The notes beneath the pieces are model-generated. The model was not told where the DNA came from. It did no database searches and saw only the letters and a list, made by a program, of their open reading frames with translations. Shown here piece after piece: positions 25,567-34,032 of a DNA stretch of 40,328 nt (position 1 is the first letter of the stretch; the number at the start of each line of letters is the position of its first letter). A program made the translations under genes and the position numbers. Origin of the DNA: Bacillus_BD sp963708895 (GTDB lineage Bacteria; Bacillota; Bacilli; Bacillales; Cytobacillaceae); NCBI GenBank assembly GCA_963708895.1, contig CAVPUE010000005.1, positions 1 to 40,328 of the forward strand, in the 5' to 3' direction.

Positions 25567-26544
25567 TTGAATAAGAAACACTCTTTTTTGATGATTTTGA
25601 TATTGGTATCAGGGGTGATTTTAGCTGCATGTAGCGATTCTAGTTCAAGCTCAACGGATGAATCTGGAGAATTAGACTTTATTAGTATTTTAACAGGAGG
25701 TACTGGTGGTACATATTATCCACTTGGTGGTGCGTTTGCCAATATTATTTCGGATGCAACTGGAATTGAAACAAATGCTGAAACATCAGGTGCTTCTGCT
25801 GAAAATATGACAACTTTAAAAGATAAAAATGCGGAAATTGCTTTTTCACAAACAGATATCTCTTCCTATGCAGTGGAAGGAACAGAAATGTTTGAAGGTT
25901 CGCCGATTGATAATGTACAAGCCATTGGAACCCTTTATCCAGAAACAATCCAAATTGTTACAACTAAAAAATCTGGAATCACGTCAGTGGAAGATTTGAA
26001 AGGGAAAAAAGTTTCTGTTGGTGCTCCTGGTTCAGGAACAGCGCCTAATGCAGAACAAATTTTAGAAGTTCATGGTTTGACTTTTGAGGATATTAAAAAG
26101 CAAGATCTTTCCTTTGATGAATCAACGCAAGGAATCCAAGATGGAAATATTGATGCTGCCTTTGTTACAGCAGGAACTCCAACGGGAGCTGTTGAAAGTT
26201 TGGCAGCGACAGAAGATATTGTGATTATCCCAATTGGTAAAGATAAAATCGAAACATTAATTAATAAATATCCGTTCTATATTTCAGAAGAAATACCTTC
26301 TGGCACATATGGTTTAGATGAAGCGGTATCAACAGTTGCGGTTCAAGCCATGCTTGTTGTTCGAGATGATCTTTCAGAAGACTTAGTATATGACATTACG
26401 AAGGCTCTTTTTGAAAACATGGATAGCGTTCAACATGCGAAGGCGGATCAGATCAATGCTGAAAATGCTTTAGATGGCGTGGGAATTGTTGTTCATCCTG
26501 GGGCACAAAAATATTTTGAAGAAAAAGGGATTGCAACTAAATAA
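25567..26544 (+). CDS. TAXI-family TRAP transporter solute-binding lipoprotein
   Basis: A 325-residue lipoprotein with a signal peptide and lipobox LAAC (residues 18-21). The mature protein is a TAXI-type (NMT1-like) binding protein: SILTGGTGGTYYPLGGAFANI, AFSQTDISSYAVEG, KVSVGAPGSGTAPNAEQIL and IDAAFVTAGTPT. TAXI systems take up glutamate, dicarboxylates or related solutes driven by an ion gradient; substrate not deducible. The start is TTG at 25567, eight bases after AAAGGGGGAAG. A hairpin separates it from the permease genes, which should leave the binding protein in excess. Confidence 0.93.
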   Translation: MNKKHSFLMILILVSGVILAACSDSSSSSTDESGELDFISILTGGTGGTYYPLGGAFANIISDATGIETNAETSGASAENMTTLKDKNAEIAFSQTDISSYAVEGTEMFEGSPIDNVQAIGTLYPETIQIVTTKKSGITSVEDLKGKKVSVGAPGSGTAPNAEQILEVHGLTFEDIKKQDLSFDESTQGIQDGNIDAAFVTAGTPTGAVESLAATEDIVIIPIGKDKIETLINKYPFYISEEIPSGTYGLDEAVSTVAVQAMLVVRDDLSEDLVYDITKALFENMDSVQHAKADQINAENALDGVGIVVHPGAQKYFEEKGIATK

Positions 26545-26555
26545 AAGCTTTGCAG

Positions 26556-26600
26556 AAAAAAGTGGTCGGCCTAATATAAAAAATAGGTCGGCCACTTTTT
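26556..26600 (+). terminator. Intercistronic hairpin in the TRAP operon
   Basis: AAAAAGTGGTCGGCCT pairs with AGGTCGGCCACTTTTT (two G-T pairs) around an A-rich loop. The T-run is five bases. It probably terminates part of the transcripts or protects the upstream mRNA. Confidence 0.8.
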
Positions 26601-26615
26601 AAAGGTGGGAAAGAC

Positions 26616-27149
26616 ATGGTATTCAAAAGAATTAGACTTGGTCTATTATTACCATCTATTATCTTTGTTTTCACCCTTATCTTATTATTTATGCCAATAA
26701 AGGAATGCCTGGTTTTTCAATTTCAAAATAGTGGCCATGTTCTTGCCTATATTCCCATTTCAAAGGGGGAAGTGTTTCAAATGAAATACACTCATTCCAT
26801 TCATTTATCCCATGTAGTAGATAGTTATTTGGTGACAAAAAATGGACAAATGAAGCAATACGAATTGATGTATGAGGATTTTTCAATTGGGATGCCAGCC
26901 CATGCAGCAGAAGATGAGACTTTTGAGCGGAAAAATGGAAAATATTATTTAAAAAATATGAATCGAGTTTTTCCTGCATTTGACTTGAGAACAGGAAAGG
27001 TACGTGCCAATCATACACTAATCTTTCAAGAGAAAGAATATCCATTATCCCACTATCTAGAACCTGGTACATGGGTGCGAATAAAAGTAGAAAAAATTAA
27101 TTTATGGCAGCTATGGAAAGGAGTGAACATCCTTGACGAAACACTATGA
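26616..27149 (+). CDS. DUF1850 protein of the TRAP operon
   Basis: A 177-residue DUF1850 protein. An N-terminal hydrophobic segment (about 8-28) is followed by an extracytoplasmic domain with the conserved KGEVFQMKYTHSIHLSHVVDSY. DUF1850 proteins occur regularly beside TAXI-TRAP permeases; the function is not known and an accessory role is assumed. Its last 17 bases overlap the start of the permease gene. Confidence 0.85.
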   Translation: MVFKRIRLGLLLPSIIFVFTLILLFMPIKECLVFQFQNSGHVLAYIPISKGEVFQMKYTHSIHLSHVVDSYLVTKNGQMKQYELMYEDFSIGMPAHAAEDETFERKNGKYYLKNMNRVFPAFDLRTGKVRANHTLIFQEKEYPLSHYLEPGTWVRIKVEKINLWQLWKGVNILDETL

Positions 27150-29088
27150 TGCTTTAACAGAACAACAGCAACAGGAACTTCTGGAAAAATATGACCCTGA
27201 AGCTGGATCGAGAAAGTTAACGGGGATCGTTGCTTGGATTGCGATGCTAGGACTACTTGCTTTTTCTCTATTTCAGGTTTATACATCCGTGTTTGGGGTG
27301 TTAACAGCTCCACTTCAACGATCCATTCATTTAGGTTTTGCCTTAGCCTTGATCTTTTTATTATTTCCAGCGCGAAAAAGGGACCGCGGTAAAAAACATC
27401 ATGTAGCCTGGTATGATTTTATATTGGCTGCGGGTTCTGTACTAGTAGGAGCTTATTGGCCTGTAACGATTAATGAGTTGGTTAACCGGGTTGGACGTTT
27501 AACCGATTTAGATTTTTTCATTGGGTTGCTTGCGATTGTCTTAGTACTTGAAGCGACCCGACGCACAGTTGGGTTACCGATTATGATTATTGCGATTCTT
27601 TTTATGGGTTATGCTCTTTTTGGTCCTTATATGCCAGGAAGCCTTGCCCATCGAGGCTTAGAACTTGATCGACTTGTCCAAACGATGTTTTATACAACAG
27701 AAGGAATTTTAGGAACACCACTCGGAGTCTCGTCTACCTTTATTTTCTTATTTTTACTATTTGGGTCCTTTTTAATCAAAACAGGTGTAGGGGATTATTT
27801 CAATGATCTTGGAATTGCTATTGCGGGAAGAAGAGTGGGGGGACCTGCAAAGGTAGCGATATTCTCTAGTGCTTTACAAGGAACGATTAGTGGTAGCTCG
27901 GTTGCGAATGTTGTCACTTCAGGTGCATTTACAATTCCAATGATGAAAAATTTGGGTTATCGTAAGGAGTTTGCTGGTGCTGTAGAGGCATCCTCATCAA
28001 CAGGGGGGCAATTGATGCCACCTGTTATGGGAGCGGCTGCGTTTCTGATGGCTGAATTTATCGGAATTCCATATGCAGAAGTTGCCTTAGCCGCTGTGAT
28101 TCCAGCGATTCTTTATTTTACCGGTGTTTGGATTGTGACTCATTTTGAAGCAAAAAAGACAGGTTTACGTGGATTAACAAAGGAAGAAATGCCCGATCGA
28201 AAGGATATCATAAAAAGGCTCTATTTATTAATTCCGATCCTTTCGATTATCGTTTTGCTTATGACAGGAATGAGTGTCATGCTTGCAGCTCTATATTCCA
28301 TCGTCATTTCAATTGTTGTGAGTGCCATGAATAAAAAGACAAGAATGGGCTTTAAAGATTTCATTGATGCACTCGTAGATGGAGCAAGGACGGCATTGGG
28401 TGTAGCAGCAGCAACGGCAGCAGCAGGAATTATTGTTGGTGTTGTGACGAAGACAGGTCTTGGACTTAAATTGGCAAATGGATTGTTAGATATTGCCGAT
28501 GGTGCGTTACTGCCGACCCTCTTTTTAACGATGATTGCTTCATTAATTCTAGGCATGGGTTCTCCTACAACAGCGAACTATGTCATCACATCAACGATTG
28601 CTGCTCCAGCAATTATTATGCTTGGGGTTCCTGCTTTATCGGCACATCTTTTCGTGTTTTATTTTGGGATTATTGCCGATATTACACCACCTGTGGCATT
28701 AGCTGCATTTTCAGCTGCGGCCATATCTGGTGGTGAGCCAATCAAGACTGGAATTGATTCAACCAAATTAGCGATTGCCGCGTTTATTATTCCCTATATG
28801 TTTGTACTATCACCCGAGTTGTTATTGATTGATACAACCTGGTATTACGCAATTTGGATGTTCGTCACTGCTTTGCTTGGAATGATTGCGATTGGGGCAG
28901 GGGTTGTTGGGTATTGGTATCAGAAAATATCCTGGCTTGAACGTATAATCGCGATTGTCGCAGGCTTATTATTGATTTATCCAGAAGGATTTTCAGATTG
29001 GTTTGGTCTAGCTATATTTGCAGGGTTAATTGCTTTTCAATTTATTTATAAAAAACATGATACTCCGAAGACACAGGTTTCGGGATAA
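27133..29088 (+). CDS. TRAP transporter permease, fused DctQ-DctM (TAXI type)
   Basis: A 651-residue integral membrane protein in which the small (4-helix, about 30-175) and large (DctM, about 175-580) TRAP subunits are fused, the usual arrangement in TAXI systems. DctM signatures are SALQGTISGSSVANVVTSG, SSSTGGQLMPPVMGAAAFLM, GMGSPTTANYVITS and ADITPPVALAAFSAA. Additional C-terminal helices follow. The start is TTG at 27133, with AAAGGAG upstream inside the DUF1850 gene, so translation is coupled. A strong terminator ends the operon. Confidence 0.94.
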   Translation: MTKHYDALTEQQQQELLEKYDPEAGSRKLTGIVAWIAMLGLLAFSLFQVYTSVFGVLTAPLQRSIHLGFALALIFLLFPARKRDRGKKHHVAWYDFILAAGSVLVGAYWPVTINELVNRVGRLTDLDFFIGLLAIVLVLEATRRTVGLPIMIIAILFMGYALFGPYMPGSLAHRGLELDRLVQTMFYTTEGILGTPLGVSSTFIFLFLLFGSFLIKTGVGDYFNDLGIAIAGRRVGGPAKVAIFSSALQGTISGSSVANVVTSGAFTIPMMKNLGYRKEFAGAVEASSSTGGQLMPPVMGAAAFLMAEFIGIPYAEVALAAVIPAILYFTGVWIVTHFEAKKTGLRGLTKEEMPDRKDIIKRLYLLIPILSIIVLLMTGMSVMLAALYSIVISIVVSAMNKKTRMGFKDFIDALVDGARTALGVAAATAAAGIIVGVVTKTGLGLKLANGLLDIADGALLPTLFLTMIASLILGMGSPTTANYVITSTIAAPAIIMLGVPALSAHLFVFYFGIIADITPPVALAAFSAAAISGGEPIKTGIDSTKLAIAAFIIPYMFVLSPELLLIDTTWYYAIWMFVTALLGMIAIGAGVVGYWYQKISWLERIIAIVAGLLLIYPEGFSDWFGLAIFAGLIAFQFIYKKHDTPKTQVSG

Positions 29089-29100
29089 TAGGAGAAGAGT

Positions 29101-29136
29101 CAGGAACGATTTGAGTTGAATCGTTCCTGTTTTTTA
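29101..29136 (+). terminator. Terminator of the TRAP operon
   Basis: CAGGAACGATT pairs with AATCGTTCCTG, seven-base loop, then six T. Confidence 0.93.
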
Positions 29137-29279
29137 GTGGTAGCAGGAAATGAGTCTCACAGTTAAAATAATAGACTCTTTCATTTTTGAGGAGTACACT
29201 ATTATAATAGCAATTCAATATTTAGAATTTTAAATAAACCATTGTTATGATTGTTTGATATTAATAAGGGGAATGAGCG

Positions 29280-30615
29280 ATGAGAAGTTATCTTATTTTG
29301 GGGATGTGTCTTTTATTTTTAGTGCAATATTTCGTGGGAAATCAATGGCTGCAATATATAGTTGTTTTATTTGCGTTATTGGCCTTTATTAGTAGTGTGG
29401 CAAAGGCTGATCGCTTTCCACGGATAATCGGTATTCTGATGATGACGGTTGGATTTGTGATTGAGTTAAGCAAAGGAACAGGAATGGATGGTATCAGTAA
29501 TGGGATTTTTATGATTTTGCCGTTACTTTGCTTAATTACATTAGCACCACTTCTTTCTACTCCATTAAGGCTAGGTGGGTATTTTGAATCGGTTTCCCAC
29601 TTATTACGTAATCTATTACATCAACCTAAGAAATTATATGCGGGAATTACAGGAACACTTTTTGTCCTCAGTCCGATTTTAAATTTGGGATCTGTCAGAA
29701 TCATAAATGACTTTTTAGAAGAATTAAAGCTTCCTTCAGCCATGTCTGCGAAAAGCTATGTGGTTGGATTCTCAACAGCAATGTTATGGTCACCTTATTT
29801 TGCATCGGTTACTTTAATTCTTCATTATCAAAATGTGCCATACAGTGATTTTTTCTTTTATGGAATTAGTTTTTCTATCCTATCCTTAGTGGTTGGAAAT
29901 CTATTATTTGCCTTTTGGGAAAAAAGAAATCCAATGAGGATTGAAGGTGCTGGTCAATTTGTTCCATTTGGTAAAAGTGATAAAAACAATATCTTAAAGC
30001 TTATCCTTTTTGTTATTTTATTGATTACTTCATGTTTATTGATTGAATGGTTCACGCATTGGTCAATGGTGGTGATTGTATGCTTACTATCTGTTATCGT
30101 TCCGCTCTTTTTTGGTCTCGTTTCGCAGAAGTTGGAAAGCGCTACTTCCTTATTTGAGAGATTATCGAGATCGTACTGTGCCGATGTTGAATAATGAAAT
30201 CATGCTTTTTATGAGTGCTGGAATGTTAGCCTATGCCTTAAAAGGAACAAGTATTATGAATGGAGTAAGTAATATCCTTACTTTGTTAGCGAATCAATCA
30301 TTTATCTTATTTGCCATTGCCATTATCCTGATTGTTTTTTGTATTACGTATATGGGAATCCATCAAATTGCCGCTGTCGGAGTGTTGGCGATGCAATTGG
30401 ATCCAAATGAACTTGGTATAAGTAGTTTGGCTTTATCATTAACTCTTTTATTAACCTGGTCCACCACTACGGCATTAAGTCCTTTCTCCGGGTTAAACTT
30501 AATGGTTAGTAAATTTGCTCACTTGTCAGGGAATCAAGTCGGTTTGCGAATTAATGGACTTCATTTAGTGACGATTGTTTTTCTTGGTATCGCTATAATC
30601 TCCTTTGTAAAATAA
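29280..30615 (+). pseudogene. Polytopic membrane transporter with one frameshift
   Basis: Two overlapping frames form one protein of about 444 residues. The first frame (29280-30194) gives eight or so hydrophobic segments and then loses sense after GLVSQKLES; the next frame picks up at about 30136 with WKALLPYLRDYRDRTVPMLNNEIMLF and adds four more helices to 30615. A single-base change near 30130-30145 reconciles them. Segments such as LNNEIMLFMSAGMLAYALKG and THIGIHQ-like YMGIHQIAAVGVLAM recall ion-transporter superfamily carriers, but I cannot name the family. GGGGAATG precedes the start. It follows the TRAP operon with its own upstream region. Confidence 0.65.
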
Positions 30616-30798
30616 GGCTATTTTTGTAAAATTTGTTGTTAAAATCCAAAGGCCGATTTTAACGTAGAAATAAGCAATTTTGTGCCTTCGTATAATATTT
30701 GTAGCTCTTTTCTCAAAAATAAAGTCCAATGTCAACGTGAGTACAAGGACAATCAGCTTTTTTTATCCAAAAGCAGCAAAGTTTGAGAAAAGAGCCTT
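30613..30798. repeat. Copy B of the intergenic inverted repeat element (MITE-like)
   Basis: About 186 bp matching copy A. The ends are imperfect terminal inverted repeats: AAGGCTATTTTTGTAAAATTT at the left, and the complement of AAGGCTCTTTTCTCAAACTTT at the right. Internal inverted repeats are as in copy A: GTTAAAAT with ATTTTAAC, and GCTCTTTTCTCAAA (30704-30717) with TTTGAGAAAAGAGC (30782-30795). The centre between the long arms (30718-30781) differs most from copy A. It begins at the stop of the transporter gene. Confidence 0.85.
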
Positions 30799-30871
30799 AA
30801 ATAAAAACATCCGAAATGGATGTTTTTTTCATGTCGAAACATACTAAAAAGGAATAAAGGAGGGAATGAAA

Positions 30872-31099
30872 ATGGAAAATGAAAAGTCTGTTCAAAATGT
30901 AAATGAAGTCAATATAGAATTGAATGAAAAAATGGATGCTAATAGCAAAAGTCTAAGTAAGACTGAAGGTAGTTCTGTTACGGAGACAAATTTTAAGCTG
31001 GAAGAAGCTTTTTACGGTGAAAAAACACAAGAAAATACAGTACCTACTTATGTTACTAATGAGACAGCAGCGATTAAGATAACTGGTGGAGAAAAATAA
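30872..31099 (+). CDS. Small acidic hydrophilic protein, unknown
   Basis: A 75-residue protein rich in Glu, Asn, Lys and Thr, without hydrophobic segments or cysteine; probably largely disordered. AAAGGAGGG ends seven bases before the ATG at 30872, so the in-frame ATG at 30866 is not the likely start. A bidirectional terminator follows. Family not recognised. Confidence 0.6.
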   Translation: MENEKSVQNVNEVNIELNEKMDANSKSLSKTEGSSVTETNFKLEEAFYGEKTQENTVPTYVTNETAAIKITGGEK

Positions 31100-31113
31100 A
31101 GTAAAAATAGGGT

Positions 31114-31148
31114 AAAACAAACCGGTCAAAGAAAGACCGGTTTTGTTT
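31114..31148. terminator. Bidirectional terminator
   Basis: AAAACAAACCGGTC and GACCGGTTTTGTTT form a perfect 14-bp stem with a seven-base loop, between two convergent small genes. Confidence 0.92.
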
Positions 31149-31149
31149 G

Positions 31150-31287
31150 TTAACGGATCCCATCCGTTTTGTCATTTTTATCTTTATTTCGTTTATTTCC
31201 TTTACTGTTGTCTCCACTAACTGGAACTTCACCGTGAAGTTGTGGTGCATTTTGGTTTTTGCTGCCTTTATTGAATTTTTTCGTCAT
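31150..31287 (-). CDS. 45-residue hydrophilic basic peptide, possibly spore-related
   Basis: A 45-codon frame with a good ribosome site (AAAGGAG, eight bases before the ATG at 31287). The sequence starts MTKKFNKGSKNQNAPQLHG, then EVPVSGDNSKGNKRNKDKN, rich in Lys, Asn and Gly, with no hydrophobic core. The composition recalls minor small acid-soluble spore proteins such as SspP, but I cannot make a firm match. Confidence 0.6.
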   Translation of the reverse strand: MTKKFNKGSKNQNAPQLHGEVPVSGDNSKGNKRNKDKNDKTDGIR

Positions 31288-31387
31288 ATTTTATTATCTC
31301 CTTTCTTGTTTTCACATTAAGTTTGCCTCTTTTTGAGTGATCTTATGTTTGTTAAACAAGTAAGAAGGTATTCTTTATACTTTAAAT

Positions 31388-31426
31388 ATTCCAAAAATTT
31401 AAACCGGTTCTTATTGTTTTTGGAAT
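31388..31426 (-). terminator. Hairpin downstream of yezD
   Basis: ATTCCAAAAA and TTTTTGGAAT, 10 bp, with a 19-base loop. There is no clean T-run after the stem on the minus strand, so it may be a weak terminator or a processing hairpin. Confidence 0.4.
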
Positions 31427-31435
31427 CTATGCTTT

Positions 31436-31555
31436 TCAATTGACGTCTAATTGTGTAATCTTTCCCTCATGAATGACGATGGTTAGCGAACCAAAATTAA
31501 TTTTTTCTAACAAATCAATAATCTTATCTAGTTTTACTTGATCAATTACAGCCAT
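31436..31555 (-). CDS. yezD: YezD-family (DUF2292) small protein
   Basis: A 39-residue protein of the DUF2292/YezD family: AVIDQVKLDKIIDLLEKI, then FGSLTIVIHEGKITQLDV, i.e. one helix and a two-stranded hairpin. TTGGAGG precedes the ATG at 31555. Function unknown; family members are often found with sulfur-assimilation genes. Here it diverges from the sulfate transporter operon and has the same type of leader attenuator and promoter box as that operon, which links it to sulfur control. Confidence 0.82.
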   Translation of the reverse strand: MAVIDQVKLDKIIDLLEKINFGSLTIVIHEGKITQLDVN

Positions 31556-31586
31556 TCCACATACCTCCAATAATCTTTTTTTGGAT

Positions 31587-31646
31587 AAAAAGAAGGCACC
31601 TATCCCAGATTAATGAGTTAGGCGCCTTTGGTAGTCCAATCAGCGT
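31587..31646 (-). promoter_or_regulatory. yezD leader: antiterminator hairpin overlapping a terminator
   Basis: Minus strand. Antiterminator at 31622-31646: CGCT, GA, TTGGACTACCAA (TTGG/CCAA stem, loop ACTA), A, GGCG, so CGCT pairs with GGCG. The GGCG is also the start of the terminator AGGCGCCTA with TAGGTGCCT (31595-31627), followed by TCTTTTT. The two folds exclude each other. It lies between the yezD promoter and its ribosome site. Confidence 0.7.
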
Positions 31647-31678
31647 TTGATATATTCAATGTTTAATATTGTATGATT

Positions 31679-31708
31679 ATCATAAAGTATATAATTCCAA
31701 TAAGTCAA
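31679..31708 (-). promoter_or_regulatory. yezD promoter with TATTGGAAT box
   Basis: Minus strand TTGACT (31703-31708), 18-base spacer, TATGAT (31679-31684). The spacer begins directly with TATTGGAATTATATA (31688-31702), the same box and the same place as in the sbp promoter. An operator between -35 and -10 fits repression, for example by CymR, the cysteine-metabolism repressor; that identity is not proven. Confidence 0.65.
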
Positions 31709-31815
31709 GTGTGTTTTTAGGTAAAATAGAAATTTTAATAAAAATATTTAGACAGGTAATCGAATATGATTTTTATAAGGATAATTTATAATTTTTAAAA
31801 ATTTAAAAAACATAG

Positions 31816-31844
31816 TTGACATATAGGAATAATGAAATTACAAT
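31816..31844 (+). promoter_or_regulatory. sbp-cysTWA promoter with TATAGGAAT box
   Basis: TTGACA (31816-31821), exactly 17 bases, TACAAT (31839-31844): a near-consensus SigA promoter. The spacer is TATAGGAATAATGAAAT, carrying the TATWGGAAT box right after the -35 as in the yezD promoter. Confidence 0.8.
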
Positions 31845-31869
31845 GGATTTAAATAAGTACAATTAGATA

Positions 31870-31953
31870 AGGCCGATCAGTCAAACTGAAGGCACACAAC
31901 AATTGCAAAGGTGAACTTGTATTCACTTTGCCTCGTCTGTTGTGTGTCTTTTT
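31870..31953 (+). promoter_or_regulatory. sbp leader: antiterminator hairpin overlapping a terminator
   Basis: Antiterminator at 31870-31895: GCC, GA, TCAGTCAAACTGA (5-bp stem, loop CAA), A, GGC. The GGC starts the terminator: GGCACACAACA (31891-31901) with TGTTGTGTGTC (31938-31948), and inside it GCAAAG/CTTTGC plus TGAA/TTCA, followed by TTTTT. About 25 bases after the predicted transcription start and 40 before the sbp start codon. Confidence 0.75.
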
Positions 31954-31992
31954 GTATTTATAAAAATCATATATTTTTTAGGAGGGTTTTAC

Positions 31993-33060
31993 ATGTATCT
32001 AGAAAAGAAAAAAGGATTAGCTAAGATGGCAACCGTATTGATCTCATCATTTGTGTTACTTGCAGGTTGCTCATCATCTGACACAAGTAGTAGTGAAAAC
32101 AGCAATTCTCAAGGAGAAGACAAAAAAGAATCAGTTGAATTATTAAACGTTTCCTATGATCCAACTCGTGAATTGTACGAAGAGTTTAACAAAGAATTTG
32201 CGGCCCATTGGAAAGAGGAAACAGGTCAAGACGTTACGATCAACCAATCCCATGGTGGATCTGGAAGCCAAGCACGTTCGGTTATAGACGGATTAGAGGC
32301 AGATGTTGTGACATTAGCACTTGCTTATGACATTGATGCGATTGCAGAGCAAAAAATATTATCAGAAGATTGGATACAGGACTTTGAAAGTAATTCAGCA
32401 CCCTATACATCGACAATGGTATTTCTAGTCCGTAAAGGAAATCCAAAAGGAATTAAAGATTGGGATGATTTAGTGAAAGAGGATGTATCTGTGATAACAC
32501 CTAATCCAAAAACCTCGGGTGGGGCTCGTTGGAATTATTTAGCTGCATACGGATACGCTTTAAAACAAAACAACAATGATGAAGAAAAAGCCAAGGAATT
32601 TGTTAAAAAACTGTTCCAAAATGTTGAAGTTCTAGATTCTGGTGCCCGTGGGTCCACTACCACTTTTGTTGAAAAAGGAATTGGTGATGTTTTGATTGCC
32701 TGGGAAAATGAAGCGATCCTTTCCTTGAAAGAACTAGGGGAAGATGAGTTTGAAATCATTGCTCCATCTATTAGTATTTTGGCAGAACCACCCGTTGCGA
32801 TCGTTGACGAAGTTGTTGATAAAAAAGGGACTAGAGAAGTAGCTCAGGGCTATTTAGAATTCTTGTACACGGAAAAAGGCCAAGAACTTGCTGCACAAAA
32901 CTATTACCGTCCACGAGATGAAAAAATTGCAGAAAAATATGCGGATCAGTTCCCAGAAGTAGAATTATTTACAATTGACGAAGTATTTGGTGGATGGACA
33001 AAAGCACAAGAAACTCACTTTGCTGATGGCGGGGTATTTGACTCCATCTATGCTCAATAA
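31993..33060 (+). CDS. sbp: Sulfate-binding lipoprotein
   Basis: A 355-residue ABC-transporter binding protein of the sulfate/thiosulfate type. Signal peptide with lipobox LAGC (C26) anchors it to the outer face of the membrane. Family segments: LLNVSYDPTRELYEEFN, INQSHGGSGSQARSV (sulfate-binding loop), PNPKTSGGARWNYLAA and a C-terminal WTKAQETHFADGGVFD. The frame is open from 31942, but GGAGGG before 31993 and the signal peptide decide the start. First gene of sbp-cysT-cysW-cysA. B. subtilis lacks this system and uses the CysP permease. Confidence 0.95.
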   Translation: MYLEKKKGLAKMATVLISSFVLLAGCSSSDTSSSENSNSQGEDKKESVELLNVSYDPTRELYEEFNKEFAAHWKEETGQDVTINQSHGGSGSQARSVIDGLEADVVTLALAYDIDAIAEQKILSEDWIQDFESNSAPYTSTMVFLVRKGNPKGIKDWDDLVKEDVSVITPNPKTSGGARWNYLAAYGYALKQNNNDEEKAKEFVKKLFQNVEVLDSGARGSTTTFVEKGIGDVLIAWENEAILSLKELGEDEFEIIAPSISILAEPPVAIVDEVVDKKGTREVAQGYLEFLYTEKGQELAAQNYYRPRDEKIAEKYADQFPEVELFTIDEVFGGWTKAQETHFADGGVFDSIYAQ

Positions 33061-33190
33061 GCCAGAATCCAGAAAATAAAAAGAATAATGGATTAGAAGT
33101 TTATAAGAAATGAAAAAGGCATCCAATATGACTCGTAAATTTGAATATTAACGGGTGCCTTACGCTTTTCTTTTAAGGAGAAGGATGCTG

Positions 33191-34024
33191 ATGAAAAGCA
33201 AAAAAAAGAGAGTTCTACCAGGCTTTGGTTTGTCTCTCGGATTTACAACTTTGTATATTAGCTTATTGGTTTTAATTCCATTATCTATGGTTTTTATTGA
33301 AACCTCGAAGCTTGGCTGGGGAGAGTTTATTGAGATTGTCACAAGCGAGCGCGTACTTCATTCCTATAAAATTAGTTTTGGTACTGCCATTGCAGCGGCA
33401 GCCATTAATGCCGTTTTCGGGTTCATTGTTGCATGGGTTTTAGTTCGTTATTCGTTTCCAGGAAAACGGATATTAGATGCATTAATCGATTTACCATTTG
33501 CATTGCCAACAGCTGTAGCAGGGATTACACTAACCACTCTATATTCCACAAATGGTTGGATTGGACAATTTTTCGAACCGTTGAATATTAAAATTGCTTT
33601 TACACCACTTGGGATTACGATTGCTCTAACTTTTATTGGATTGCCATTTATTGTCCGTATGGTTCAACCTGTTTTGCAAGATATTGAAAAAGAAGTGGAG
33701 GAAGCGGCTGAAAGTTTAGGAGCATCCCGGTTTCAAATTTTTAGAAAAGTGATTTTTCCTGAAGTTTTTCCAGCTCTTTTATCTGGATTTTCATTGGCAT
33801 TTGCAAGAGGACTTGGTGAATATGGATCAGTTGTGTTTATCGCGGGAAATATGCCGATGAAAACAGAAATTGCTCCATTAATGATTATGACTAAGCTAGA
33901 GCAGTTCGATTATGCAGGGGCAACTGCGATTGCTGTAGTGATGATGATGATCTCCTTTCTCTGTTTAATCATGATTAATCTTATCCAAATGTGGAGCCGC
34001 GGGGCTAAGCTTGTAAAGGAGTAG
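33191..34024 (+). CDS. cysT: Sulfate ABC transporter permease CysT
   Basis: A 277-residue permease with about six membrane helices and the ABC-permease EAA loop (EEAAESLGASRFQIFRKVIFP). It pairs with CysW to form the sulfate/thiosulfate channel. The open frame starts upstream at 33155; AAGGAG at 33175-33180 points to ATG 33185 or 33191, and 33191 gives the family length. It is 130 bases after sbp, with no clear terminator between. Confidence 0.94.
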   Translation: MKSKKKRVLPGFGLSLGFTTLYISLLVLIPLSMVFIETSKLGWGEFIEIVTSERVLHSYKISFGTAIAAAAINAVFGFIVAWVLVRYSFPGKRILDALIDLPFALPTAVAGITLTTLYSTNGWIGQFFEPLNIKIAFTPLGITIALTFIGLPFIVRMVQPVLQDIEKEVEEAAESLGASRFQIFRKVIFPEVFPALLSGFSLAFARGLGEYGSVVFIAGNMPMKTEIAPLMIMTKLEQFDYAGATAIAVVMMMISFLCLIMINLIQMWSRGAKLVKE

Positions 34025-34032
34025 GTGAAAAG

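Noticed and set aside
31862..31960. SAM (S-box) or T-box riboswitch upstream of sbp
   Set aside because: None of the conserved S-box core segments nor the T-box AGGGTGGNACCGCG motif is present. Only a short hairpin and a terminator are seen.
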